NCBI RefSeq assembly: GCF_014076845.1
Contig: NZ_JACGUT010000076.1
Span: 1 to 41,491, forward strand
Length of the DNA: 41,491 nt
DNA from: Colwellia sp. MB3u-41
GTDB taxonomy: Bacteria; Pseudomonadota; Gammaproteobacteria; Enterobacterales; Alteromonadaceae
Direction of reading: 5' to 3'
Positions within the stretch are counted from its first letter, which is position 1; every line of letters begins with the position of its first letter. Below are positions 27,087 through 36,459 of the stretch, in pieces. The notes beneath the pieces are model-generated. The model saw nothing but the letters and a program-made list of their open reading frames with translations. It was not told where the DNA came from and ran no database searches. The position numbers were made by a program, and so were the translations under genes.

Positions 27087-30000
27087 TTGTCTTCTGAAAA
27101 ATCTATCACTACCTCACCTGAGTCTCAGCCCAATCAAGCTATTAATATTGATAAGCTTTTTAGCCGCCTTCAATTGTGTCTAAAGTCTGACCAATTTCGT
27201 TTCAAAAAACGTTTGATGTCGAGTAAAAAAGCCACTGATTTTGAGAAGCAGCAAAAAACACTTAAGCAAATTTCCGCCCATATTGATGAGTCGATTCAGA
27301 AAAAGCAGCTTAAAATTCAAAGTGTGCCTAAAATAACTTATCCAGAAAGTTTACCGGTTTCACAAAATGCTGATCTTATCGCTAAGACCATTATGGAAAA
27401 CCAAGTAGTTATTATCGCGGGTGAAACGGGCTCGGGTAAAACCACACAAATTCCGAAGATATGTCTGGCTTTAGGGCGTGGTATTGATGGAATGATTGGC
27501 CATACCCAGCCTCGTCGTATTGCTGCCCGTACTGTTGCAACGCGTATTGCGGATGAGTTATCGACTAAGTTAGGCGACGCAGTCGGTTATAAAGTCCGTT
27601 TTAATGATTTAGTCAGCGATAAAAGCTATATCAAATTAATGACTGACGGTATTTTACTGGCTGAAATGCAGCATGACCGTTTACTGAGAAAATATGATAC
27701 GTTAATTATTGATGAAGCCCATGAACGCAGTTTAAATATAGATTTTTTACTGGGTTACTTGCGAGAAATACTACCGAAACGCCCTGATTTAAAAATCATT
27801 ATTACCTCGGCAACGATTGACCCTGAACGATTTTCAAAGCATTTTGCTTCAGCCTCAGGAAAACCTGCGCCTATTATTGAAGTATCAGGGCGTACCTTTC
27901 CCGTTGAAATACTTTATCGTCCGCTTAATGCTGATAATAATGATGAAACGGAAGAAGTGAGCAGCAATGATATCATCAGTGGTATCTTACAAGCGGTTGA
28001 CGAACTGGGTCATATTAGCCAGGGCGATATTCTTATTTTTCTCAACGGTGAGCGAGAAATACGTGACGCAGCTTTAGCATTAGAAAAAGCGAATTTACGT
28101 CATACTCAAGTGCTGCCTCTGTATTCACGATTAACAGTGCAAGAGCAAAATAGAATATTTCAACCTCACAGCGGACGTAATATTGTGCTTGCCACTAACG
28201 TTGCTGAAACCAGCTTAACGGTACCTGGTATTAAATACGTTATTGATCCCGGTACTGCGCGTATTTCTCGTTATAGTTACCGCACTAAGGTACAGCGACT
28301 GCCTATTGAAGCTATATCACAAGCTAGTGCTAATCAAAGAGCAGGGCGTTGTGGCCGTGTTTCTGCTGGTGTTTGTTTACGTTTATACAGTGAAGATGAT
28401 TTTCTGGGACGCCCTGAGTTTACCGACCCAGAAATATTACGTACCAATCTTGCCACCGTTATCTTACAAATGCTGGCGCTTGATTTAGGTGAAATAAGCG
28501 ACTTTCCCTTCGTACAACCACCAGACAACCGCAATATTAATGACGGTGTTTCTTTACTGGAAGAATTAGCCGCGATTGAGAAACAACCAAATAAAATTGT
28601 CTTAACTAAAGCGGGGCGCATGTTAGCAAAGTTTCCAACAGACCCACGCTTATCAAAAATGATTTTGTCAGCGATTGATTTAGGCTGTATCGAGCAAATA
28701 TTTATTATTGTCAGTGCGGTCAGTATTCAAGACCCACGTGAACGTCCACATGAAAAGCAACAAGCGGCCGACGAAAAGCATAATCGCTTTAAAGACAAAG
28801 AATCTGACTTTATTAGTTTACTTAATTTGTGGCATTACATTGAACAGCAGCAAAAAGCTCTGACCAATAACCAATTTCGAAATATGTGTAAAAAAGAGTT
28901 TTTAGCTTATATGCGTATTCGTGAATGGCAAGATATTTTTAGTCAGCTCAAACATTCATTGCGTGATTTAAACATTCCAATGAGTCGTATTGAATATACG
29001 CCACCGTTACTTGATGCTCATAACAATGACGCGGGCAAAAACGAAGCGCCCACAGAAAATAATAATAATGACATTCTTCATCAAGCGATACTCTCTGGCT
29101 TGCTTAGCCATTTAGGGCAACTTGACGAAAATAGAGAATATAAAGGCGCGCGTAATAGCCGATTCTTTATTTTTCCGGGATCGGGTGTGGCGAAAAAATC
29201 GCCTAAGTGGATCATGGCAACAGAGTTGGTTGAAACCAGCCGATTATTTGCGCGCATGGTGGCAAAAATAGAACCACAGTGGATAGAGCCATTAGCGACA
29301 CATTTAATTAAGCGAAATTATAGCGAGCCGCATTGGGAGAAAAAGCAAGGCGCGGTAATGGCGTTCGAGAACGTTATTTTATATGGCTTAACCATCGTTG
29401 CAAAAAGAAAAATAAACTTTAACCATATTGAGCCACATACCTGTCGAGAAATTTTTATTCGTGAAGCCTTGGTTAATGGCGATAGCACAATAAATGAAAA
29501 ATTCTATCAACAAAACCATCAATTAGTTGCCAGCATTGAAAAGCTAGAGCAAAAAGCGCGTCGTAAAGACTTTTTAGTTGATGAAGAGCGCTTGGTTGAA
29601 TTTTATGATGAAAAACTCCCTGAAACCATTGTTTGTCAACGTAGCTTTTTGTCTTGGTGGAAAAAATCTAAACAAAGTGATCCGCAACGACTGAGTTTTA
29701 CAGAAGCCTTCTTACTAAACGAAACCTCTAAAAAATTATCTGCTAATGATTATCCTGATGTTTGGCGACAAGGTAATTTGACCTTACCGCTCAGTTATCA
29801 TTTTACCCCAGGTGATATTGACGACGGCATTAGTTTACATATTCCTGTTGGAATTTTGAATCAGATTGAAGACCGCGATTTTGATTGGTTAATTCCAGCA
29901 CTACGTTTAGAACTTATTATTGCGTTGATCAAAGGTTTACCAAAATCATTACGCCGAAATTTTGTGCCTGCACCTAATTACGCCGAAGCTTGTTTATCAG

Positions 30001-31115
30001 CCATTAGTGAGTTTAATGGAAAACTAACCGATGCTATTGAAAAACATTTATTAAGAATGACCGGTGTACGTTTACCCGAAGATATTTGGCAAGATGTTGA
30101 ATTGCCTATTCACTTAACGATGAACTTTAAAGTGATTGACGAAAAAGGGCAGCTCATTAATCAGAGCCGCAAGCTCGAGCCGTTAAAAGCATCTTTACAA
30201 GGAAAAGTAAAAGCATCAATTAAAAAAGTGGCGGATAAAGGAATAGAGCGAGCACAAATTACCACTTGGGATTTCAAGGCGATCCCTAAAGGCTATGAAA
30301 AAAATATTGCCAATATTACCATTAAAGCCTTTCCTGCTTTGGTTGATAAAAATAAAACGGTAGCTATTGAGCTATTTGAGCAAGAAAGTTTAGCTGAGCA
30401 AGCGATGATCAATGGCGTAAGTCGTTTAATTTTATTAAACATACCTTCTCCGGTGAAATATCTACAACAAAAATTGCCTAATAAAGCGAAGCTAAGTTTA
30501 TATTTCAATCCGTTTGGTTCAATACCTGATTTATTAGACGATTGTATTGTCGCCGCATGTCAGCACTTGGTGAAAGAGCATGGCGAAATTCCGCGTAACC
30601 AAAATGACTTTGAAAAAGCAAAAGACCATGTCCGCGCCGAATTGGCTGACTGTGTGCTCGCATCTGCTTTAAAAGTAGAAAAAGTATTAACGTTAACCCA
30701 TGAAATAGGTAAAAAATTAAAGGGCCGAATGTCTTTAGAGGTTATTCAAGCACAAGCCGACATTAAAGAACAACTGAGTTTACTTGTTTTTAAAGGGTTC
30801 GTTACAGCTTCTGGCCATCAACGATTAGATGATATTGCTCGTTACTTACAAGCGATGTTAAGACGCATGGAAAAGCTGCCTGTTGATCCACACCAAGACC
30901 GATTAAAAATGCTAGAGGTTGCGAAAGTCAATGATGTTTATCTCGCGTTACTTGCTAAACAAAATAAAAGTAAACCTGTTGCGGAGGAAATTTTAGCCGT
31001 TCGTTGGATGATGGAAGAATTTCGTGTCTCAGTCTTTGCACAAAACTTAAAAACAGCTTATCCGGTTTCAGCAAAGCGAATTTTAAATCATTTGAAAGAA
31101 ATTTCAGCAAATTAA
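27087..31115 (+). CDS. hrpA: ATP-dependent RNA helicase HrpA
   Basis: A DEAH-box helicase of about 1342 residues, full-length for HrpA (E. coli about 1300), involved in mRNA processing and ribosome rescue. Motifs: Walker A GETGSGKTTQ, TQPRRIAARTVA, Walker B DEAHERS, SATID, then NVAETSLTVPGI and QRAGRCGR. The helicase-associated, OB-fold and long HrpA-specific C-terminal domains follow. No ATG precedes the conserved region. The frame opens at TTG 27063, with further TTG codons at 27072 and 27087. The last is preferred because GAG lies just upstream and family proteins start near here, but the choice is weak. Confidence 0.95.
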   Translation: MSSEKSITTSPESQPNQAINIDKLFSRLQLCLKSDQFRFKKRLMSSKKATDFEKQQKTLKQISAHIDESIQKKQLKIQSVPKITYPESLPVSQNADLIAKTIMENQVVIIAGETGSGKTTQIPKICLALGRGIDGMIGHTQPRRIAARTVATRIADELSTKLGDAVGYKVRFNDLVSDKSYIKLMTDGILLAEMQHDRLLRKYDTLIIDEAHERSLNIDFLLGYLREILPKRPDLKIIITSATIDPERFSKHFASASGKPAPIIEVSGRTFPVEILYRPLNADNNDETEEVSSNDIISGILQAVDELGHISQGDILIFLNGEREIRDAALALEKANLRHTQVLPLYSRLTVQEQNRIFQPHSGRNIVLATNVAETSLTVPGIKYVIDPGTARISRYSYRTKVQRLPIEAISQASANQRAGRCGRVSAGVCLRLYSEDDFLGRPEFTDPEILRTNLATVILQMLALDLGEISDFPFVQPPDNRNINDGVSLLEELAAIEKQPNKIVLTKAGRMLAKFPTDPRLSKMILSAIDLGCIEQIFIIVSAVSIQDPRERPHEKQQAADEKHNRFKDKESDFISLLNLWHYIEQQQKALTNNQFRNMCKKEFLAYMRIREWQDIFSQLKHSLRDLNIPMSRIEYTPPLLDAHNNDAGKNEAPTENNNNDILHQAILSGLLSHLGQLDENREYKGARNSRFFIFPGSGVAKKSPKWIMATELVETSRLFARMVAKIEPQWIEPLATHLIKRNYSEPHWEKKQGAVMAFENVILYGLTIVAKRKINFNHIEPHTCREIFIREALVNGDSTINEKFYQQNHQLVASIEKLEQKARRKDFLVDEERLVEFYDEKLPETIVCQRSFLSWWKKSKQSDPQRLSFTEAFLLNETSKKLSANDYPDVWRQGNLTLPLSYHFTPGDIDDGISLHIPVGILNQIEDRDFDWLIPALRLELIIALIKGLPKSLRRNFVPAPNYAEACLSAISEFNGKLTDAIEKHLLRMTGVRLPEDIWQDVELPIHLTMNFKVIDEKGQLINQSRKLEPLKASLQGKVKASIKKVADKGIERAQITTWDFKAIPKGYEKNIANITIKAFPALVDKNKTVAIELFEQESLAEQAMINGVSRLILLNIPSPVKYLQQKLPNKAKLSLYFNPFGSIPDLLDDCIVAACQHLVKEHGEIPRNQNDFEKAKDHVRAELADCVLASALKVEKVLTLTHEIGKKLKGRMSLEVIQAQADIKEQLSLLVFKGFVTASGHQRLDDIARYLQAMLRRMEKLPVDPHQDRLKMLEVAKVNDVYLALLAKQNKSKPVAEEILAVRWMMEEFRVSVFAQNLKTAYPVSAKRILNHLKEISAN

Positions 31116-31217
31116 GCGGGTTTTATCAACAATTTCAACCATGAAAATTTGACAGTAAACACGGCAATGGGTATAAAAGAGTCAGTAAATAAATTCAAAT
31201 AACAATAGGGAGTAGTA

Positions 31218-31517
31218 ATGGTTAACTTTGATGATAAACGAGACTTCTATCGGATGATGTTAAATAGTGATGTAACTGTAACCATTATCGATGATGAAGC
31301 GAATAGCCAAATATTGGCGACTTGTCGTGATTTAAGTGCTACGGGTATAGCCATTGAGATGACCCACCCATTAGAGTTGAATACCCATGTTAAAGTTAGC
31401 GTGGGCTCTGCGAGTAGTAATGTTCAACCGCTTGAAGTTTTGGGAAAAATAGTACGAGTCACCGAAGAAGGTGATGAGTGCTTTTTAATTGGGATTAATA
31501 TTGCAGAAATAGATTAG
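31218..31517 (+). CDS. PilZ-domain c-di-GMP-binding protein
   Basis: A 99-residue stand-alone PilZ domain. Both ligand motifs are present: RxxxR (RDFYR, about residues 8-12) and D/NxSxxG (DLSATG, about 37-42). Binding of cyclic di-GMP is therefore expected. Such proteins transmit the second messenger to motility or biofilm machinery; the partner is not evident. TAGGGAG precedes the ATG. A bidirectional terminator follows. Confidence 0.92.
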   Translation: MVNFDDKRDFYRMMLNSDVTVTIIDDEANSQILATCRDLSATGIAIEMTHPLELNTHVKVSVGSASSNVQPLEVLGKIVRVTEEGDECFLIGINIAEID

Positions 31518-31533
31518 CAATTAGCCGTGTAAT

Positions 31534-31570
31534 AACTAAAAAACGAGCGTAATTCGCTCGTTTTTTAGTT
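31534..31570. terminator. Bidirectional terminator between the PilZ gene and rlmI
   Basis: A perfect 16-bp inverted repeat (AACTAAAAAACGAGCG / CGCTCGTTTTTTAGTT) with a five-base loop lies between the convergent PilZ and rlmI genes. It has a T run on either strand, so it can end both transcripts. Confidence 0.92.
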
Positions 31571-31588
31571 GTATTATAACGTAAAAAG

Positions 31589-32779
31589 TTAACTCACTTG
31601 ACAAACTAAGCCTTTCAAATAATAGCCTTCTGGATAATTACTTGAAATAGGATGATCGCCTGCTTGCTGCAAGCGTTCAACAAAGTGCACTTCACGGCGG
31701 GCATCAAGCGCAGCATCAGCCACCACCTTTTGAAATAGACTTGCCTCCATTAAACCTGAACACGAAAAGGTCAGTAATATGCCATTTGGCTTGAGCAATT
31801 GCATCGCTAACATGTTGATGTCTTTATAACCACGACAAGCACCCGTTAATTGCGCTTTAGATTCAACAAACTTTGGTGGGTCTAAAATGATCATATCAAA
31901 CTGACGTTTTTCTTCACGGTATTGTCTGAGTAACTTAAACACATCCGCTTTAACAAAAGAAACATTCTTGTCTTGAAGATTATTAAGCACAATGTTTTCT
32001 TGGGCTAAATCGAGTGCTGATTGAGAAACATCAACGTTAATAACCTCTTTGGCATCATTTGCCGCACAATGTAAGGCAAATGTACCCGTATAAGAAAAAC
32101 AATTAAGCACTGATTTATTCTTAGCATACCGACCGGCAGTTACTCGCGAGTCACGTTGATCTAAATAAAAACCTGTTTTATGACCCTTGGCAATATCAAC
32201 ATTAATTGACAAGCCATGCTCTTTAATAATGCATGCTGTTGACTCAAGGGGGGCAGTTAACCAGCCTGTAACGGGCTCTAAACCTTCTTTTTTACGTACA
32301 TCAACATCAGAACGTTCATAGATACTACATTCAGGGTAAAGCTCTTTAATGACTTCAACGAGGGTATAACGTTGAAAGTCAGCACCTGCACTGAGTAATT
32401 GGCAAACAATTAGGTTGTCGTATTTATCAATAGTAATACCGGGTAAACCATCAGATTCACCGGCAATTAAACGGTAACCGGTTAAGCCACCTTGTTCAAT
32501 AAACCATTCACGTCTAGATTGAGCGCTTAATAATTTATTACGAAAAAATTCGCTATTAATTTCTTCGCTTTCGTTAAAGCTCCACACTCTGACGCGAATT
32601 TGTGATTCTGGTGAATAGGCACCGCGAGCAAGCCATTTTTCCCGGTGATCAAAAACATCTACGGTGTCGCCCAACATTGGGTTTCCCTTGATTTTATTGA
32701 TCGCTTGAGAAAATATCCAAGGATGTTTTCTTAATAAAGACTTGTCTCGGCTTACTTTTAAATAAATTCTTGCTGACAT
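31589..32779 (-). CDS. rlmI: 23S rRNA m5C1962 methyltransferase RlmI
   Basis: A 396-residue class I SAM methyltransferase. An N-terminal PUA domain ([22 protein letters not shown]) is followed by an EEHD-like middle region. The Rossmann domain has motif [16 protein letters not shown], the catalytic-loop motif LDPPKF and the catalytic-cysteine segment [10 protein letters not shown]. This architecture is that of RlmI, which methylates C1962 of 23S rRNA. The open frame reaches 32854, but [13 protein letters not shown] at 32779 is the family-consistent start. It is divergent from acylphosphatase. Confidence 0.93.
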   Translation of the reverse strand: MSARIYLKVSRDKSLLRKHPWIFSQAINKIKGNPMLGDTVDVFDHREKWLARGAYSPESQIRVRVWSFNESEEINSEFFRNKLLSAQSRREWFIEQGGLTGYRLIAGESDGLPGITIDKYDNLIVCQLLSAGADFQRYTLVEVIKELYPECSIYERSDVDVRKKEGLEPVTGWLTAPLESTACIIKEHGLSINVDIAKGHKTGFYLDQRDSRVTAGRYAKNKSVLNCFSYTGTFALHCAANDAKEVINVDVSQSALDLAQENIVLNNLQDKNVSFVKADVFKLLRQYREEKRQFDMIILDPPKFVESKAQLTGACRGYKDINMLAMQLLKPNGILLTFSCSGLMEASLFQKVVADAALDARREVHFVERLQQAGDHPISSNYPEGYYLKGLVCQVS

Positions 32780-32891
32780 GTGACTATACTTAATAAATTG
32801 GAAAATGAAATTGCGCAGAGTGTAGTCAATGCAAAGCTCTGGCGCAATCTTCAAATTAAGTTATTTCAGACTACGTTAAGGAACAGCAAAT

Positions 32892-33161
32892 ATGAATGTA
32901 AGTTATATCGCCCATATTAGTGGAAAAGTTCAGGGTGTTTATTTTAGAGCGTCTAGCCAACAAGTGGCTATTGATCATGGTTTAAGTGGCTATGCAAAAA
33001 ATTTAGATGACGGAGATGTAGAAGTTTTAATGAGTGGTGAAGAAGAAGACGTTGATAAAATGTTAGCATGGCTATCACATGGACCGCCAGAAGCTGAAGT
33101 CGCGAGTTTAGAAAAAAAACAGGTAAAATGGCAACCACATCACTTTTTTGCGATTAGCTAG
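32892..33161 (+). CDS. acyP: Acylphosphatase
   Basis: An 89-residue enzyme that hydrolyses acyl phosphates. The signature GKVQGVYFRASSQ contains the catalytic arginine (R19), and GYAKNLDDGDVEV contains the catalytic asparagine (N37). Length and fold pattern are normal. AAGGA precedes the ATG. Followed 42 bp later by the quinone oxidoreductase gene in the same direction. Confidence 0.95.
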   Translation: MNVSYIAHISGKVQGVYFRASSQQVAIDHGLSGYAKNLDDGDVEVLMSGEEEDVDKMLAWLSHGPPEAEVASLEKKQVKWQPHHFFAIS

Positions 33162-33203
33162 TGAATCGTAAAGTAATAAGCGCTTAACAACGTAGAGGTT
33201 TAT

Positions 33204-34175
33204 TTGAAGTATATTTCTGTTACCCACGAGCAACAACTCTTATTTGCTGAAACGATATTACCTGAAGTTTCAGCAGATGAATGTTTAATCAAAGTAAAAG
33301 CAATCGGTGTAAACCGCGCAGATATTTTACAGCGTCAAGGAAAGTACCCTGCGCCTCAAGGTGAGTCATCTATTTTAGGTCTTGAGGTTTGTGGTGAAAT
33401 TGTTGTTTGTGGCAGTGGCGTGCATCAATGGAAAGTGAATGATAACGTATTCGGTTTGGTTGCTGGTGGAGGTTACGCAGAATATGTTGTTATAAAGTCT
33501 AGCCAGTTATTTTATCTGCCTGCTACCTTTACTTTTGAACAAGGTGCGGCTTGCGCAGAAACGTTTCTAACAGCCTACCAAAGTCTATTCTCAATTGCTC
33601 AGTTGCAACCTAAACAATCAGTGTTGATACATGCTGGTGCCAGTGGTGTTGGCTGTGCTGCTATTCAACTTGCCAAAGCGAGTGACTGTTTCGTTGTTGT
33701 TACTGCAGGTAGTGAAGAAAAGTGTCAAGCGTGCTTAACACTGGGTGCTGATATTGCCATTAATTATCATCAAGCCGCTTTTGAGCAATGGCAAAAAGAC
33801 TACACTCATGATGGTTTTAATGTGATTGTAGATTGGGTGGGAGGTGACTATTTACAAAAAAATATACAGGTTGCAGCAATTGACGGACAGATTGTTTTAT
33901 TATCAATTATACGGGGCCGCTATTGTGAAAAAGTTGATATGGGTATGATGCTCTCAAAGCGAATTAAATTGAGTGCTTCAACCTTAAGAAATAGAGATTA
34001 TGATTATAAGGCTGAGTTAGTTGTTAAGTTTAAAGAAGACTTTGGTGAGTTATTCAGTGCAGGACAGTTATTGCCAGTTATTGATACATGTTACCAATGG
34101 CAAAATGCCGATAAAGCCCATCAACAGATGTTGGAGAATAGCAATGTTGGTAAATTAGTATTAATGGTGAGTTAA
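33204..34175 (+). CDS. NAD(P)H:quinone oxidoreductase, medium-chain dehydrogenase family (PIG3-like)
   Basis: A 323-residue zinc-independent medium-chain reductase. The N-terminal GroES-like domain has GVNRADILQRQGKYP, a PIG3/quinone-oxidoreductase signature. The nucleotide-binding motif is HAGASGVGCAAIQLAK, and DWVGGDYLQKN follows. It probably reduces quinones or reactive enals with NADPH. The start is a TTG at 33204, with AGAGG nine bases upstream; the family N-terminus (MKYI-like) supports it. It is the last chromosomal gene before the integron. Confidence 0.9.
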   Translation: MKYISVTHEQQLLFAETILPEVSADECLIKVKAIGVNRADILQRQGKYPAPQGESSILGLEVCGEIVVCGSGVHQWKVNDNVFGLVAGGGYAEYVVIKSSQLFYLPATFTFEQGAACAETFLTAYQSLFSIAQLQPKQSVLIHAGASGVGCAAIQLAKASDCFVVVTAGSEEKCQACLTLGADIAINYHQAAFEQWQKDYTHDGFNVIVDWVGGDYLQKNIQVAAIDGQIVLLSIIRGRYCEKVDMGMMLSKRIKLSASTLRNRDYDYKAELVVKFKEDFGELFSAGQLLPVIDTCYQWQNADKAHQQMLENSNVGKLVLMVS

Positions 34176-34315
34176 CAGCGTAAAGGCCAAAAAGAATATT
34201 TTTCTGATAACTTGATCATAATAAAGATAGTTTATTTAACTATAAAGACGTGAAAACACTATTCGTATGGGTAGAAGATAATGCTCATTTAAAGTAAATT
34301 AAAAAAATACTCATC

Positions 34316-35287
34316 TTATAATAAATCAGATAAAGGGCTTCGAACACCATTAGCGCCGTGCTCAAGTACATGGGTATAAATTTGGGTTGTACGTAAATCG
34401 CTGTGCCCTAGTTGTTCTTGAACTGTTCTTATATCAGCCCCTCTTTGCAATAAATGTGTAGCAAATGAATGTCGTAAAGTATGACAAGTTATTACCTTAT
34501 TTACATTCAATTGGTTTGCTGCTTTTTTGACTGACTTTTGAATACTACTTTCATTGAGGTGATGCCGACGAATATACTTGTATTCTGGTTCAATACTTAA
34601 TCGAGCCGAAGGAAATAAATATTGCCACTTGAATTCTTTGGCGGCATTAGGGTATTTGCGATTAAGAGCATTTGGTATCCAGACACCTTTATAGTCGATA
34701 TTTTCTATATCGCTAGTATGATATTTTTTAGTCCTTTGAATTTGGAGGTACAGTTCAGGTATAAGCTCAGTGGCGAGGGTAACTCGACGATGTTTGTTCC
34801 CTTTACCGTTCCAAACTGCAATACAGTGATAATTGAAGTCTATATCTTGTACTCTTAAGCGAATAGCCTCCATTAGCCTTAAACCACTACCATATAGTAG
34901 GCTTACTAATAAATGATGTTGTAAGGGTATTTTTGATAGAAGTTTCATTACTTCTCTAGGTGTAAGCACATCAGGTAACTTTCTAGGCCGGCGACTTAAG
35001 TTAAAGTTTAGCTTTAAACTTAATTCGCTTTTTAAAATTTCTTTGTATAAAAAAGCTAATGCATTAAGTGCAAGTGACTGGGTAGCTGTTGAAACGTTTT
35101 GTTGATTAACTAAAAAACTGAGAAATCTCTCAACTTCGATATCCCCCATGAGTGCGGGGTGAGTTTTATTTGAGTAATTTATAAAATATTTTATCCAATG
35201 AATATAGGTTTCTATTGTTCTTTTTGCATATCTTAAGTTGCGCATATGCTCTTCGATACTCATTAAAAAAGGCGATTTAGCATCCAT
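34316..35287 (-). CDS. intI: Integron integrase IntI (tyrosine recombinase)
   Basis: A 323-residue tyrosine recombinase that inserts and excises cassettes at attI and attC. The SAM-like N-terminal domain spans about 5-100. Catalytic residues are visible: R137 (GSGLRLME), a lysine in GKGNKHR (161-167), H269 and R272 (CHTLRHSF), H295 (LGHSD) and the nucleophile Y304 (IYTHVL). The extra domain that separates integron integrases from XerC/D is present at about 200-245 (KYPNAAKEFKWQYLFPSARL, then RRHHLNES). The frame is intact and of normal length, so it is probably functional. A LexA box lies 18 bp before the ATG. The ribosome binding site is weak. Confidence 0.97.
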   Translation of the reverse strand: MDAKSPFLMSIEEHMRNLRYAKRTIETYIHWIKYFINYSNKTHPALMGDIEVERFLSFLVNQQNVSTATQSLALNALAFLYKEILKSELSLKLNFNLSRRPRKLPDVLTPREVMKLLSKIPLQHHLLVSLLYGSGLRLMEAIRLRVQDIDFNYHCIAVWNGKGNKHRRVTLATELIPELYLQIQRTKKYHTSDIENIDYKGVWIPNALNRKYPNAAKEFKWQYLFPSARLSIEPEYKYIRRHHLNESSIQKSVKKAANQLNVNKVITCHTLRHSFATHLLQRGADIRTVQEQLGHSDLRTTQIYTHVLEHGANGVRSPLSDLL

Positions 35288-35304
35288 AATATGAAATCCA
35301 CTTA

Positions 35305-35320
35305 CTGTTGTTATATACAG
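35305..35320 (-). promoter_or_regulatory. LexA (SOS) box in front of intI
   Basis: CTGTTGTTATATACAG has the CTG-N10-CAG layout and the CTGT...ACAG ends of the gammaproteobacterial LexA consensus. It is 18 bp upstream of the intI start, where bound LexA would cover the promoter or block elongation. SOS control of integron integrases by LexA is known in several integrons. Confidence 0.85.
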
Positions 35321-35439
35321 CTTAGCTGGTGTTCGGTTCTTTTACCAATATATCGAAAGATTCGGTGTTGCCCCTTTTGAAATATTTAATAATAATAAAA
35401 TGTTAGTGTTGTTATTATGTTATCAAGTATGATGGTTAT

Positions 35440-35509
35440 AACTGTAAATAAATAAGGAATACTAAGTGTTATACATTGCTTAGTTTTTCGGTCTAATAAG
35501 CTGTTAGCA
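35440..35509 (+). other. attI recombination site (core at 35503/35504)
   Basis: The first cassette begins TTAGCAG after the G at 35503. These bases are complementary to TGCTAAC in its own attC (35704-35710), so the junction must be the attI crossover point. The left limit is approximate. The 215-bp gap from intI also holds weak candidate promoter elements for the array (TATGAT at 35428, TATAAC at 35437) without a good -35 box. A short hairpin (ACTAAG / CTTAGT, 35461-35484) is followed by five T. Confidence 0.7.
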
Positions 35510-35527
35510 GTACAAGGAAGTATCAGT

Positions 35528-35698
35528 ATGTTTCGTAATATTATAAGCAGTGTAATTGCCACAACAGCCATTTTCTTATATGATTTTCTAATTCATAGCG
35601 AGCAAGCTATTGATTGGTATAAGCCTATATTCGTTTTTTGTTTTACATTAGTATTGTCTAGTTATTTTGGTTCCAATAAAACTAAAAAAGACGTGTAA
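35528..35698 (+). CDS. Cassette 1: small two-helix membrane protein
   Basis: A 56-residue protein with two predicted membrane helices (about 4-22 and 31-47) and a basic C-terminus (SNKTKKDV). No family recognised. AAGGAAG lies about ten bases before the ATG. It fills cassette 1 (35504-35795), the most recently inserted position next to attI and the one best placed for expression from an integron promoter. No soluble domain is present. Confidence 0.7.
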   Translation: MFRNIISSVIATTAIFLYDFLIHSEQAIDWYKPIFVFCFTLVLSSYFGSNKTKKDV

Positions 35699-35703
35699 TG
35701 CAC

Positions 35704-35801
35704 TGCTAACAAGGCGTTCAAACGGACAAAAAACAGTTGGCTGTTTCACTCCGTTCACAATTTTAGCCAACAATTTTTTGCCGCTTAACGTGGCGTTATG
35801 T
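35704..35801 (+). repeat. attC1
   Basis: TGCTAAC (first arm) to GTTATGT (last arm). Inner arms ACAGTTGGCTG and TAGCCAACAATTTTTT pair. It is a divergent member of the attC set, with a GGCGTTCAAACGG left side and CCGCTTAACGTGGC right side. Confidence 0.93.
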
Positions 35802-35858
35802 GCCAGATCACTGGTAAGTATGAATCAAAGTGTAGTTTCATTAAATAAAGGAATAATT

Positions 35859-36038
35859 ATGAAAAATAAAAAAACGTTTTTTATCATCGGTAGCATAGGA
35901 TTTATAATAACAGCAAGCATGCAAATGCTAATGGCAGTAATGTTATCAAGCTCATCTATGGCCGTTTGGCTACCAATGTATATATCGTTCGCCACTTTTA
36001 TGATAATCGGTTTACCTAAAAGTAAAACAAGCTGGTAG
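35859..36038 (+). CDS. Cassette 2: small two-helix membrane protein
   Basis: A 59-residue protein with helices at about 6-29 and 34-52 (TFFIIGSIGFIITASMQMLM and WLPMYISFATFMIIGL) and a basic tail. The ATG at 35859 has AAAGGAA seven bases upstream. The frame is open far upstream, through attC1 into cassette 1, but that extension is attC sequence and not coding. ATG 35820 in the same frame is a less likely start. The helix-hairpin shape resembles DUF2798-type proteins, a loose comparison only. Confidence 0.72.
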   Translation: MKNKKTFFIIGSIGFIITASMQMLMAVMLSSSSMAVWLPMYISFATFMIIGLPKSKTSW

Positions 36039-36049
36039 GGTTGACTTGC

Positions 36050-36150
36050 ACATAACAAGCCATTCAAGCAGGACAAATAACAGTTGGCTATTTGCTCCTT
36101 CGTCGCTTATTTTAGCCAACCATTATTTGCCTCTTAATGGGGCGTTATAC
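36050..36150 (+). repeat. attC2
   Basis: ACATAAC to GTTATAC. The stem arms CAAATAACAGTTGGCTA and TAGCCAACCATTATTTG are nearly perfect complements around a TTTGCTCCTTCGTCGCTTAT loop. Almost identical to attC3, attC9 and attC11. The cassette start TTATGTGC is complementary to GCACATAA here. Confidence 0.95.
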
Positions 36151-36165
36151 GAATTAAGGCACAGT

Positions 36166-36456
36166 ATGTTTGTCCCGTTGAGAACACATTTAAAATTTTC
36201 TAAAATTATAGGTTTCGTACTTGTTTGTATCGGAATTCTTATTGGGTATCCAGCTCTTGAAGTTGTTCTCGATCTTAATGCTACTGTGGTTGTTAATGGT
36301 GTAGCAAGACAGGATATGGAAGCTAAAATATTTGCCTTACTTATTCCTATATTATTAATTGTTGTAGGTGTAGTTTTAAGTTTATCTAAAGGTAATGCTA
36401 TCTCAAGTTTTAATAAGTTAAGAGATGAAATATATTCTGGTATTTTTGGCAAATAA
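36166..36456 (+). CDS. Cassette 3: two-helix membrane protein of unknown function
   Basis: A 96-residue protein with helices at about 12-36 and 55-74 separated by a short polar loop (DLNATVVVNGVARQDMEA), probably outside the membrane, and a polar C-terminal tail. The first in-cassette ATG (36166) was chosen; TTAAGG lies about ten bases before it. The frame is open upstream only through attC2. No family recognised. Confidence 0.72.
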   Translation: MFVPLRTHLKFSKIIGFVLVCIGILIGYPALEVVLDLNATVVVNGVARQDMEAKIFALLIPILLIVVGVVLSLSKGNAISSFNKLRDEIYSGIFGK

Positions 36457-36459
36457 TAC

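Noticed and set aside
34176-34315. Gap between the quinone oxidoreductase gene and intI, examined for a pseudo-attC or terminator
   Set aside because: Only a weak ATAGTT/AACTAT inverted repeat without a T run was found, and no attC-like arms.
34316-35287. Integrase considered as XerC/XerD or a phage integrase
   Set aside because: The extra LFPS/RRHH domain, the adjacent attI and attC array and the LexA box identify an integron integrase.
35667-36038. A 123-codon open frame running from cassette 1 through attC1 into cassette 2
   Set aside because: The first 64 codons are the end of cassette 1 and attC1. The sequence before MKNKKTF is recombination-site DNA; only the part from ATG 35859 has a ribosome binding site and gene-like content.
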